Source: JAWVFM01 sp963841455
Lineage (GTDB): Bacteria > Actinomycetota > Thermoleophilia > Solirubrobacterales > 70-9
Reading direction: 5' to 3'
Assembly (NCBI GenBank): GCA_963841455.1
Contig: CAWJCU010000019.1
Coordinates: forward strand, 1 to 64,000
Length of the DNA: 64,000 bases
Under the pieces are notes generated by a model. The model was not told the DNA's origin, did not search any database, and saw nothing but the letters and a program-made list of their open reading frames with translations. Shown here piece after piece: positions 25,722 through 36,230 of the stretch. Position 1 is the stretch's first letter. Every line of letters begins with the position of its first letter. A program made the translations under genes and the position numbers.

Positions 25722-26404
25722 AAGACGGACTCGACGTTCGTCCCGTCGGGATCGAGGACGAAGGCGCCGTAGTAGCCGGGGTGATAGACCGGCCGTTCTC
25801 CCGGCGCCCCGTTGTCGCGGTAGCCGGCTGAGGTCGCCACGCGGTGGAAGTCGTCGACCGTGGTCCGGTCCGGCGCAGGGAAGGCGATGTGAAGCCCTTC
25901 GGTCGGAGGCCTTCCGTCGGCGACGAGGGAGAACGTCGCCCAGGCACCCCGGAACTGGCGACCCTCTTCCCATCGGCGCCCCTCTCGAATGCCCGTGTGC
26001 GGGGCGACCGTCGAGTAGAAGGTGGCGGAAGCGTCAAGGTCGCGGACCCCGATCCAGAGGTGGTCGATGTGCCCCCCGCGCCGGATGTCCCCGTGGTGGA
26101 CGGCCTCGACGCTGTTGCCGTCTGGGTCGAGGAGAAACGCCCCGTAGTAGTCCGGCCTGTACTGCGGCCGCTCGCCGGGCGGGCCGTCATCCGCGTATCC
26201 CCCCTCCCTCCCCACCTGCCAGAACCGATCCACGTCCGCCCGCGAGCCGGCGCAGAAGGCCACGTGGAGATTCCGCGTCGGCGGTGACTTCGCGTCCGCC
26301 TGCCCGGTCGCGAAGTCGTCCCACTCGACGAAGACATCGCCCGCGTGGGTCGGCTCGATGCCGAGCGTCCCGAGCACGCTCCGGTAGAAGGACTCGGAGG
26401 CCAC
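25706..26404 (-). CDS. VOC (glyoxalase/dioxygenase fold) protein with two tandem domains
   Basis: The 232-residue protein consists of two VOC modules. Each ends in a PGERPxYxPxYYGAFxLDPDGxxVE motif, at about residues 77-105 and 200-228. Glu at the end of each motif is a likely metal ligand. VOC proteins include glyoxalase I, antibiotic-resistance and dioxygenase members, so the substrate is open. The family N-terminus (VFDHVGTHASDR) is encoded upstream in the same frame but without a usable start before a stop codon. Either translation begins at GTG 26404, or the real start was lost to an error. Confidence 0.7.
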   Translation of the reverse strand: MASESFYRSVLGTLGIEPTHAGDVFVEWDDFATGQADAKSPPTRNLHVAFCAGSRADVDRFWQVGREGGYADDGPPGERPQYRPDYYGAFLLDPDGNSVEAVHHGDIRRGGHIDHLWIGVRDLDASATFYSTVAPHTGIREGRRWEEGRQFRGAWATFSLVADGRPPTEGLHIAFPAPDRTTVDDFHRVATSAGYRDNGAPGERPVYHPGYYGAFVLDPDGTNVESVFHDRR

Positions 26405-26517
26405 CCGGTCGGAGGCGTGGGTGCCGACGTGGTCGAAGACTGGCTGAGCTTAAACGCGGGAATGGCGGGGCGGGGCCGCGGGAGGCAGGGGATCCACGCG
26501 GCCCGCACCCACGCCTG

Positions 26518-26581
26518 CGCGTCGGTAGCCAGGGAGGGATGCCGACGCGGTCGTCCCCGGAGGCGGGACTAACCGGGGACG
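26518..26581. repeat. Two adjacent perfect hairpins between acnA and the VOC gene
   Basis: The 290-bp gap holds hairpin 1 (26518-26549, arms CGCGTCGG/CCGACGCG) and hairpin 2 (26552-26581, arms CGTCCCCGG/CCGGGGACG), separated by two bases. They lie downstream of acnA on the transcribed minus strand. No U-tract follows, so intrinsic termination is not shown. They might stop or stabilise acnA mRNA. Nothing else is evident in this gap. Confidence 0.55.
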
Positions 26582-26694
26582 AGCTTTATCAAGTCACCCT
26601 CTATTGAACGGCCTCCCTGGTGGGCTGTTCCCCATTCTTGCCTATCGAGGCCCTCCGTGTCAACCCGGCCGGCCGTTCGACGTTCGGCCAGCGA

Positions 26695-29493
<2,799 letters not shown>

Positions 29494-29496
29494 GGG

Positions 29497-30297
29497 CTAG
29501 TTCTTGTAGGAGTTGCCCGCCGCCACTGCGTCCCCCGCTTTGCGGCCGGCCCTGCCGCTGGTGGCCCGCACCGCAATGCCCGGCGCCACGAGGCCAACGT
29601 GCGAGAGGGCGCGATCCCGTAGGGGGGCGACAGCGATCTCATGCTTGTCGTGATCGATCGCCTTGATCACCGCGGCGGCGACCTTCGCCGGGGTCGTCGT
29701 TCCCATCGGAGCCGGAGGCTTGGCACCCGAATCGGCGAACATCCCCGCCTCACGGACGAACCCCGGCGACACGATCGACACGCCTACACCGGTACCGGAG
29801 AGGTCGGTTCGCAGGCCCAGCGCGAAGCCCCGAAGGCCGAACTTCGTTGCGTTGTAAATCGAGCTGCGGGGCGTCGGTGCCTTACCGGCCAGGGAGGCGA
29901 TGAACACCAGGTGCCCCTCGCCGCGCTCCTGGAGGGCGGGCACGAGCTCGCGCGCGATCCGTATCGGCGCCTCGAGGTTGACGCGCACGGCGCGCGCGAT
30001 CTGCTCGTCGGAGAAGCTCTCCAGCTTTCCGGTTCCGGGTAGGCCGGCGTTGGCGACGAGGACGTCGACCTCGCCCGCCTCGCCCACGAGGCGCTCCGCG
30101 GCGCCCTCGAGAGCCAGGTCGGCGACGATCGGCCGGTGCCCGACGCCGGGCAGCGAGGCCGCGAGGTCGACCAGCTCGTCGGCCTTTCGCGAGCTGACGA
30201 CGACCGTTGCACCGCGCTCGGCGAGGGCCTTGGCTATGGCTCGGCCGAGCCCCCCGGTCGCGCCGGTGAGAAGGGCCGTCTTGCCGTCGAGCTTCAC
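29497..30297 (-). CDS. Short-chain dehydrogenase/reductase
   Basis: The 266-residue classical SDR starts at GTG (VKLDGKTALLTGATGGLGRAIAKAL). It has the TGxxxGxG nucleotide-binding motif, a NAG-equivalent LVANAGLPG, catalytic Ser in FIASLAGKAP and YNATK (Tyr/Lys) in SSIYNATKFGLRGFALGL. The C-terminal 50 residues include a hydrophobic patch, and the tail is rich in Gly, Arg and Lys. Longer in-frame starts upstream run into the divergent GST-like gene and lack coding character. The substrate is unknown. The acnA start lies 3 bp beyond its stop. Confidence 0.82.
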   Translation of the reverse strand: MKLDGKTALLTGATGGLGRAIAKALAERGATVVVSSRKADELVDLAASLPGVGHRPIVADLALEGAAERLVGEAGEVDVLVANAGLPGTGKLESFSDEQIARAVRVNLEAPIRIARELVPALQERGEGHLVFIASLAGKAPTPRSSIYNATKFGLRGFALGLRTDLSGTGVGVSIVSPGFVREAGMFADSGAKPPAPMGTTTPAKVAAAVIKAIDHDKHEIAVAPLRDRALSHVGLVAPGIAVRATSGRAGRKAGDAVAAGNSYKN

Positions 30298-30348
30298 TCC
30301 CCTGGAAGCTACCAGGGGCAAGCCCTCACGCCGATAGGCTTCGCTGCG

Positions 30349-30660
30349 ATGAAGCTCTACATCTGCTGGACCACCATTCAGACCATTCGACCCCCTCACG
30401 GCCACCCGTGCCACAACGCCCACAAGGCGGTCACCGAGGCGGGGTACGACCCCGAGGTCGTCAAGGTACGCGGCCTCGGCATCGGCCCGGGCTTCATGCA
30501 CGTGATGACCGAGGGCCGCAAGGAGGTCGAGAAGCTCACTGGCCAGCACGCGGTGCCCGTCCTGGTCACCGACGACGGCGAGGTGATCCAGGACTCGCAG
30601 CGGATCGTCGAGTGGGCGAAGGCCCACCCGGCGCCCGCGCCGAGCTCTACGGCGGCGTAG
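30349..30660 (+). CDS. Thioredoxin-fold protein, glutathione S-transferase N-terminal-like
   Basis: The 103-residue protein MKLYICWTTIQTIRPPHGHPCHNAHKAV has the beta-alpha start of a GST_N/glutaredoxin fold. Both an early Cys and HPC are near the position of the active-site turn. A QHAVPVLVTDDGEVIQDSQRIVEWA segment gives the cis-Pro (VPVL) and the typical E/DSxxIxxWL ending of the thioredoxin-like domain. The helical GST C-terminal domain is absent. It may act as a small thiol-disulfide or ligand-binding protein, perhaps with mycothiol in this phylum. It is divergent from the SDR gene. Confidence 0.7.
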   Translation: MKLYICWTTIQTIRPPHGHPCHNAHKAVTEAGYDPEVVKVRGLGIGPGFMHVMTEGRKEVEKLTGQHAVPVLVTDDGEVIQDSQRIVEWAKAHPAPAPSSTAA

Positions 30661-30721
30661 CCTAGCTAGTAGCAATTCGCACGTATTTGTTAGTAGGTGC
30701 TTGCGGTTGTCTGATCGATCC

Positions 30722-30880
30722 GCTACGCTGCCGCGACTTCAGTAACCGGAAATGCCGAGTCCCCGCCCAGACCTCTAGGCGGGGAACGGGGGAACCGAAT
30801 CACTGGGGCGAGCCCACCCTCGGGTGGGGGCGCAACTCCTTTAGCGCTAGCCCGTCAGCTAACCCCGTAGGCCGACGAAG
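30722..30880 (+). promoter_or_regulatory. Cyclic di-AMP riboswitch (ydaO/yuaA type)
   Basis: The 227-bp leader between the GST-like gene and the NlpC/P60 gene carries conserved ydaO-type elements in order. These are GCCGAGTCCCC, then GGGGAACGGGGGAACC near 30781-30796, CACTGGGGCGA, a CCCACC/GGTGGG hairpin at 30813-30828, GCTAACCCCGTAGGCCGA, and then the ribosome site GAAGGAGA. Such switches control cell-wall hydrolases in actinobacteria, and high c-di-AMP usually turns expression off. Boundaries are approximate. I identified it by consensus and gene context, not by a covariance search. Confidence 0.82.
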
Positions 30881-30888
30881 GAGACGGT

Positions 30889-31464
30889 TTGACCGCGCAT
30901 ACCCGAATTCATCCTCGCCGAGCTGGGCGCTTTGCCGCCGTCGGCGTCGTCATGGCCGGGCTCGCCTTTGGCTCGACGGCCGCCTTCGCCGACAGCGGCG
31001 GCACCGGCACCGGCAGCGGGACCGGCGGCTCCCCGCCGCCCACGGTCGCGGGCGCAAAGGCCAAGATCGTCAACGGCTTCGCGGTCGCGCCGAAGAGCGC
31101 GCCGGCGGCGGTCAAGAAGGTCATCGCCGCGGGTAACCGCATCGCGAAGGGCCACCCCTACTGCTGGGGCGGCGGCCACGCCAGCTTCCACTCGAGCTGT
31201 TACGACTGCTCCGGCTCCGTGAGCTACGCGCTCCACGGCGCGGGGCTCGTCGACCGGCCGCACGCCGCCGATTTCATGGGCTGGGCCGCGCGCGGCAAGG
31301 GACGGTGGATCTCCGTCTACGCCAACTCGGGCCACGTGTGGATGACGGTCGCGGGGCTGCGGTTCGACACGTCCGACACCCCCGGGCAGGGCCCGGGCTG
31401 GGCGAAGGGCTTCGGGTACGAGAACCCGGCGTCGTTCGTCGTCAGGCACAAGGCCCCGTTCTAG
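30889..31464 (+). CDS. NlpC/P60-like secreted peptidoglycan endopeptidase
   Basis: The 191-residue protein uses a TTG start with GAAGGAGA five to six bases upstream. A signal peptide ends STAAFADSG, followed by a Gly/Ser/Thr/Pro-rich linker and an NlpC/P60-like catalytic domain. The nucleophile Cys is in YDCSGSVSYALHGAG and the base His in SGHVWMTVAGLRFDT. YCWGGGHAS precedes the Cys as in the family. It should cleave peptide stems of peptidoglycan outside the cell. The c-di-AMP riboswitch in its leader ties it to osmotic or cell-wall homeostasis signalling. Confidence 0.82.
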   Translation: MTAHTRIHPRRAGRFAAVGVVMAGLAFGSTAAFADSGGTGTGSGTGGSPPPTVAGAKAKIVNGFAVAPKSAPAAVKKVIAAGNRIAKGHPYCWGGGHASFHSSCYDCSGSVSYALHGAGLVDRPHAADFMGWAARGKGRWISVYANSGHVWMTVAGLRFDTSDTPGQGPGWAKGFGYENPASFVVRHKAPF

Positions 31465-31593
31465 CGCCGGGCGGCGCCCGTACGCCGAATCGTCCAGTCC
31501 GGTCCGGCAATATGCGCCGGTCCGGCCGCGGATCGTGCGTTGTCGATTCGATAGCGTGGACAATGCCCATGGAGCAACGGGCGGTTTGGCGAG

Positions 31594-32688
31594 GTGGAGT
31601 CCAGCACAGCGGTCAGCGTCGAGGGGGCCGGCGGTCCTGCCGTCGGCGCGCCCGCGGCTGAGACCTCCGCCCCCGACATCCGCCTCGCCGGTCTTCGCAA
31701 GACCTACGGCGACGTCGTCGCGGTCGACCGCGTAGACCTCGAGATCACCCGCGGCGAGTTCTTCACGCTCCTCGGTCCGTCCGGCTCGGGGAAGACCACG
31801 ACGCTGCGCCTGATCGCCGGCTTCGAAGACCCCGACGAGGGGACGGTCGAGCTCGGTGGAGCGGACGTGACGGGCCTGCCGCCGTACGACCGGGAGGTCA
31901 ACACGGTGTTCCAGGACTACGCCCTCTTCCCGCACATGACCGTCGCGGAGAACGTCGAGTACGGGTTGCGCATCGGCAAGGTCCGCAAGGACGAGCGGCG
32001 CAAGCGCGGCGCCGACGCACTCGAGATGGTACGTCTCGGCGGCTACGGCGAGCGGAAGCCGGGCGAGCTGTCCGGCGGACAGCGCCAGCGTGTGGCGCTG
32101 GCCCGGGCGATCGTGAACCGCCCGCGCGTCCTCCTCCTCGACGAGCCGCTCGGGGCCCTCGATCTGAAGCTTCGCGAGCAGATGCAGGTGGAGCTGAAGA
32201 GCATCCAGGGGGACGTTGGGATCACCTTCATCTACGTGACCCACGACCAGGACGAGGCGCTCACCATGAGCGACAGGATCGCCGTCTTCAGCGACGGCCG
32301 GATCGAGCAGGTCGGGACGCCCGAGGACGTCTACGAGCGACCCAAGACGCCATTCGTCGGCGGGTTCGTCGGCGTGTCGAACGTTCTCGACCGGGACGGA
32401 CGCCGGTTCACGATCCGCCCCGAGAAGCTGCGGCTCCTCGATTCCGGAGCCAATCGCGACGGCCTGGTCGTCGAGCCGGGGACGATCGCCGACGTGGCGT
32501 ACGCGGGGGCGACCACCCGTTATCTGGTCGCGATGAAGGCAGGGGGTGAGCTTCTGGTTGTCCGCCAGAACCTCGAGACCACCTCGAAGGAGGCTCTCGA
32601 GCAGCGCGGGCAGGAGGTGGAAGTGGGCTGGCGCGCCGATCAGGCGGTGCCGGTTACAGGCAAGCAACGAGGAGAGGATCCCCTGTGA
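31594..32688 (+). CDS. potA: Polyamine-type ABC transporter ATPase (system 1)
   Basis: The 364-residue ABC ATPase has Walker A GPSGSGKTTTLRLIAGF, Q-loop FQDYALFPHMTVAENVEYGL, signature LSGGQRQRVALARA, Walker B VLLLDEPLGALD and switch His YVTHDQDEALTMS. A TOBE domain follows (FTIRPEKLRLL). The EQVGTPEDVYERP sequence is typical of PotA. It drives import by the potB/potC permease. The start is GTG at 31594 with a 28-residue Ala/Gly/Pro leader. The stop overlaps the lipoprotein start by four bases (GTGA). The preceding 128 bp contain two CCGGTCCGG repeats of unknown meaning. Confidence 0.9.
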   Translation: MESSTAVSVEGAGGPAVGAPAAETSAPDIRLAGLRKTYGDVVAVDRVDLEITRGEFFTLLGPSGSGKTTTLRLIAGFEDPDEGTVELGGADVTGLPPYDREVNTVFQDYALFPHMTVAENVEYGLRIGKVRKDERRKRGADALEMVRLGGYGERKPGELSGGQRQRVALARAIVNRPRVLLLDEPLGALDLKLREQMQVELKSIQGDVGITFIYVTHDQDEALTMSDRIAVFSDGRIEQVGTPEDVYERPKTPFVGGFVGVSNVLDRDGRRFTIRPEKLRLLDSGANRDGLVVEPGTIADVAYAGATTRYLVAMKAGGELLVVRQNLETTSKEALEQRGQEVEVGWRADQAVPVTGKQRGEDPL

Positions 32689-33896
32689 GTGGAAAGCTGA
32701 ACGGACGGCCCGACCGGGTCGCGTGGATGATCGCCGGGTGTGCGATCGCGCTCCTGGCGGCCTTCGCGGCGGGCTGCGGCTCGTCGTCGTCGTCGAGCTC
32801 GAGCAACCGCAACACCGACATGGCGCAGAAGGTCGGCAAGGGCGAGGGCCAGCTCAACCTGGTCAACTGGGCCGGTTACGCCCAGCCGGCGTGGACGAAG
32901 CCGTTCGCGAAGCAGACCGGATGCCAGGTCAAGTCGAAGACCGCCGGCACGTCGGATGAGATGGTCCAGCTGATGCGCACCGGGCAGTACGACGGCGTCT
33001 CGGCCTCCGGCAACGCGACCGAGCGCCTGGTCGACGGCGGCGACGTCTCGCCCGTGAACGTCAACCTCGTCCCCAACTACAAGACGATCTTCTCCGACCT
33101 CAAGGATCAGCCCTACAACACGTTCGACGGCGTCCACTACGGGATTCCACATGGACGCGGGGCCAACTTGCTGATGTGGAACCCGAACGACGTGAAGCCG
33201 GCGCCGACGTCGTGGGGGATCATCCTCGACCCGAAGCAGGCGGCTAAGTACAAGGGCAAGATCTCCGCCTACGACGACCCGATCTACATCGCCGACGCGG
33301 CGGTGTACCTGAAGGCTCACGACCCGAGCCTCAAGATCACGAATCCGTACGAGCTCGACTCAAAGCAGTTCAACGCGGCCGTGAACCTGCTCAAGCAGCA
33401 GCAGCCGAACGTCGGCGAGTACTGGTCGGACGCGGCGAAGCAGATCTCCGCGTTCGCGAACGGCGACGACCAGGTCGGCACGACCTGGCAGTACCAGTAT
33501 TTCGCCCTCAAGAACGACGGGCAGTCCGTGGCGACGATCCCTGGCGGCAAGCTCGGGTTCCTGCCCACCGAGGGCGCGACCGGGTGGTCTGACACCTGGA
33601 TGATCAGCTCCCAGGCGGCGCACCCGAACTGCATGTACAAGTGGATGAACTACATCGTCTCTCCGAAGGTCAACGCCGAGGTGGCCGAGTACTTCGGCGA
33701 GGCGCCGGCCCAGACGAAGGCGTGCAACGAGACGTCTGACCCCAATTTCTGCAGCCTGTACCACGCTGCGGACCCGGGGTTCTGGAAGCGCGTCTACTAC
33801 TGGAACACGCCGGTGTCCGACTGCGGCGACAGCCGCGGGAACGTCTGCAAGGACTACAACGACTGGGTGAGCGCGTGGACCTCGATCAAGGGGTGA
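32685..33896 (+). CDS. potD: Polyamine-type ABC transporter substrate-binding lipoprotein (system 1)
   Basis: The 403-residue protein has a lipoprotein signal (IAGCAIALLAAFAAGC) and a Ser-rich tether. The binding fold begins LNLVNWAGYAQPAWTKPF. Family motifs follow: SDEMVQLMRTGQYDGVSASGNAT, PYNTFDGVHYGIPHGRGANLL and EGATGWSDTWMISSQAAHPNC. It resembles PotD/PotF-type spermidine/putrescine receptors, although several Cys near the C-terminus (ACNETSDPNFC, DCGDSRGNVC) are unusual and could form disulfides. It starts on a GTG overlapping the potA stop. The ligand (putrescine, spermidine or a related amine) is not proven. Confidence 0.87.
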   Translation: MSGKLNGRPDRVAWMIAGCAIALLAAFAAGCGSSSSSSSSNRNTDMAQKVGKGEGQLNLVNWAGYAQPAWTKPFAKQTGCQVKSKTAGTSDEMVQLMRTGQYDGVSASGNATERLVDGGDVSPVNVNLVPNYKTIFSDLKDQPYNTFDGVHYGIPHGRGANLLMWNPNDVKPAPTSWGIILDPKQAAKYKGKISAYDDPIYIADAAVYLKAHDPSLKITNPYELDSKQFNAAVNLLKQQQPNVGEYWSDAAKQISAFANGDDQVGTTWQYQYFALKNDGQSVATIPGGKLGFLPTEGATGWSDTWMISSQAAHPNCMYKWMNYIVSPKVNAEVAEYFGEAPAQTKACNETSDPNFCSLYHAADPGFWKRVYYWNTPVSDCGDSRGNVCKDYNDWVSAWTSIKG

Positions 33897-33934
33897 TCCC
33901 GGTGCGCGCCGCTCGGCGCTGACGAAGACGGTGC

Positions 33935-34831
33935 ATGGAGGCCGCTGACGCAGTAGCGCCGGCGCCGAGGAGGTCGGTGGGCCGCAGGCTCGCCGGCCTC
34001 TTCCATGGCCGTCCGCGGCTGCAGGTGGGCTCGCTGCTGGCCGGCCCGATGGGGTGGCTGGTTGTCGGCTACCTGGGCTCCCTCGCCGTGCTCTTCGCGG
34101 CGGCCTTCTGGACCGTCAACGCCCAAACGGGCCTCTACGACCAGACCTTCAGCGTCGCCAACTTCAAGGAGCTCGCCAACACGCCGGTTTACGGCGACGT
34201 CGCCTGGCGCACGATCCGGGTCGCAGCACTGGTGACGATCACCGACGCCATCCTCGCCTTCCCGATCGCCTTCTACATGGCGAAGGTCGCCGGGCGAAAG
34301 ACGAAGGCGGTGCTGCTCGTGGCGGTGCTGATGCCGCTGTGGTCGAGCTACCTGGTGAAGGTCTACGCCTGGCGGACGATCCTCTCGAGCGGCGGCATCC
34401 TCAACTGGGCGCTCGGCCCACTCGGCATCCACGGCCCCGGCTACGGCGTCACCGCGGTGTGGCTCGTCATGAGCTACCTCTGGCTGCCCTACATGATCAT
34501 CCCAATCTTCGCGGGGCTCGAGCGGATCCCCAACTCCCTGATCTCGGCCTCGGAGGACCTCGGCGCGGGGCCCTTCACGACCTTTCGCCGGGTGATCTTT
34601 CCGTTGGCGTTCCCGGCGGTCGTCGCCGGCTCGATCTTCACCTTCGCCCTGACCCTGGGCGACTACATCACGCCCAAGCTCGTCTCCAACACGCAATTCA
34701 TCGGCAACGTCGTCTACAGCAACATCACCACGAATCTGCCGCTGGCCTCTGCGTTCGCCACGGTCCCCGTGATCGTCATGGTGATCTACCTGCTGGTGGC
34801 CCGGAAGCTCGGGGCGTTCGAGCACCTATGA
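33935..34831 (+). CDS. potB: Polyamine-type ABC transporter permease (system 1, PotB-like)
   Basis: The 298-residue protein has six predicted transmembrane helices and the EAA loop SASEDLGAGPFTTFRRVIFPLAFPAVVAG, which docks on the ATPase. Its position after the ATPase and receptor and the C-terminal YLLVARKLGAFEHL fit the PotB/PotH type. The gene lies 38 bp after potD. Its stop codon is inside the left end of a ~167-bp inverted repeat that separates it from potC, where an overlapping ATGA junction would be usual. Confidence 0.88.
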   Translation: MEAADAVAPAPRRSVGRRLAGLFHGRPRLQVGSLLAGPMGWLVVGYLGSLAVLFAAAFWTVNAQTGLYDQTFSVANFKELANTPVYGDVAWRTIRVAALVTITDAILAFPIAFYMAKVAGRKTKAVLLVAVLMPLWSSYLVKVYAWRTILSSGGILNWALGPLGIHGPGYGVTAVWLVMSYLWLPYMIIPIFAGLERIPNSLISASEDLGAGPFTTFRRVIFPLAFPAVVAGSIFTFALTLGDYITPKLVSNTQFIGNVVYSNITTNLPLASAFATVPVIVMVIYLLVARKLGAFEHL

Positions 34832-34994
34832 GCGACTTCCGCGATCAAACGCCGCACCCGGATACGGCCCATGACCGGCGCTGGATCGCCACCCTTGGCC
34901 TCGCCGATAGGCCCGTCTATTGGCTTCGCCCAAGTGCGACGACCAGCTTGGTCCTGAGCCGTCCCGGACACGCCGTGATCACGAAAGGCGCTCA
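34828..34994. repeat. Long (~167 bp) near-palindrome inserted between potB and potC
   Basis: The left end ATGAGCGACTTCCGCGATCA and the right end, read in reverse complement (ATGAGCGCCTTTCGTGATCA), match at 17 of 20 positions. Similarity continues along both arms (CCGG.ACGGC, GACC, GCTGG, CTTGG, GCC.ATAG) to a short loop near 34912-34917. TGAG occurs at both outer edges (34829 and 34996), as a possible 4-bp duplication. It contains a 56-codon open frame that I do not regard as a gene. Confidence 0.75.
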
Positions 34995-35844
34995 TTGAGG
35001 CTTTCGCGTCGGGCAACCGTGCTGCTCCGGATGGGCGTGGGCGTGACGCTGGCGTTCATCTACATCCCGCTTGCGGTGATCGCGCTCTATGCGTTCGACG
35101 CCTCGAACATCCTCGAGTGGCCACCGCCGGGGCTGACGACGCATTGGTTCAGCGCGGCGTTCAACGACCCCACCCTCGGCGACGCCCTCGTACTCTCCCT
35201 GAAGGCGGGAGTGGCGGCGACCGCGATCGCGCTCCTGCTCGGCACCCTCGCCTCGCTGGCCGTGGCGCGGCATCGCTTCTTCGGTCGCGAGACGATCTCG
35301 TTCCTCGTAGTGTTGCCGATCGCGCTGCCCGGCATCGTGACCGGCGTCGCTCTCTCCGACACGTTCACCCAGGTGCTGGGCGTCGGCCTCAGCCTGTTCA
35401 CCGTGATCGTGGGGCACGCCACCTTCTGCATCGTCGTCATCTACAACAACGTCGTCGCCCGCCTTCGCCGCTCGTCGGGATCGATCGAGGAGGCCTCCGC
35501 CGATCTGGGCGCCGACCCGTGGCAGACGTTCCGCTTCGTCACGATCCCGACGATGCGCACGGCGCTGGCCGCCGGCGCGCTGCTCGCCTTCGCTTTGTCG
35601 TTCGACGAGATCGTCGTGACCCTGTTCACGATCGGGCCGGGCCAGGAGACGCTGCCGATCTGGATGTTCGACAACCTCTTCCGGCCCGAACAAGCTGCCG
35701 ATCGTCGACGTCGTCGCCCTGCTCGTCATCATCGCGTCGATCGTGCCCGTCTATCTCGCCCACCGACTGACCCGCGATGCGGACGGGGTGTCAGCCGTCC
35801 GCGGCGGTCGCGTCGTCGAGGCCGAGGCTACCGCCGCGCCCTAG
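34995..35844 (+). CDS. potC: Polyamine-type ABC transporter permease (system 1, PotC-like; one frameshift)
   Basis: The protein begins LRLSRRATVLLRMGVGVTLAFIYIPLAVIALYAFD from a TTG start directly after the long palindrome. It has six transmembrane helices and the EAA loop EASADLGADPWQTFRFVTIPTMRTALAAG, followed by FALSFDEIVVTLFTIGPGQETLPIWMFDNLFRP. A frameshift near 35685 displaces the final helix (LPIVDVVALLVIIASIVPVYLAHRL), which ends at 35844. Upstream in-frame codons back to 34920 lie within the palindrome and are unlikely to be native. The palindrome may have supplied the present ribosome site (GAAAGG). Confidence 0.83.
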
Positions 35845-35855
35845 GAAGCTCGCCG

Positions 35856-36230
35856 CTACTCGTCGCGACCGGCCGCGCTGACCGCCGCTTCGAGGGTGTC
35901 GTGCACGGGGATGGTCTTGTCGATCGCGGTCATCTCGAGGACCTCGGAGGGCGGACCCGTTCCGCCCGCGATCGAAAAGCCGTCCCGACGCCCGGCCGCG
36001 TGGAGAATCGCTGCGAGCCCGGAGGAATCGATGAACGCGCAAGCGGTGAGGTCGATCACGATCGGCCCCCCCGGCTCGGCTGCGACCCGCCGCAGGAGCT
36101 TGCCGAATCGCTCCGAGGTCGAGAGGTCCACGTCGCCCTTCGCGGCTACGACCCTGACCTGCCCGACCTGCGACTCGGTGAGGTCGAGCTGAGCGCCATG
36201 CGGGCCATTCGATTGGCGACGCGGCATCAT
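35856..36230 (-). CDS. STAS-domain anti-anti-sigma factor
   Basis: The 124-residue protein is a single STAS domain. It has VRVVAAKGDVDLSTSERFGKLLRRV and the phosphorylation loop IDLTACAFIDSSGLAAIL, whose Ser pair contains the residue normally phosphorylated by the anti-sigma kinase. Unphosphorylated STAS proteins capture the anti-sigma factor and release a sigma factor. It is the third gene of an operon with a HATPase kinase and a SpoIIE phosphatase, and its ATG overlaps the phosphatase stop by four bases (ATGA). The controlled sigma factor is not in the window. Confidence 0.87.
   Translation of the reverse strand: MMPRRQSNGPHGAQLDLTESQVGQVRVVAAKGDVDLSTSERFGKLLRRVAAEPGGPIVIDLTACAFIDSSGLAAILHAAGRRDGFSIAGGTGPPSEVLEMTAIDKTIPVHDTLEAAVSAAGRDE

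Noticed and set aside
26552..26581. Hairpin considered as an intrinsic terminator
   Set aside because: No run of U follows the stem on either strand, so I list it only as a hairpin.
31500..31560. Repeated CCGGTCCGG and a TTGTC/GACAA dyad upstream of potA (system 1)
   Set aside because: Short G/C repeats of this kind are expected by chance at this base composition and nothing else supports an operator.
34828..34998. 56-codon frame between potB and potC (starts MSDFRDQTPH)
   Set aside because: It coincides with the long inverted repeat, whose two arms explain the sequence; no homologue or separate ribosome site is evident.
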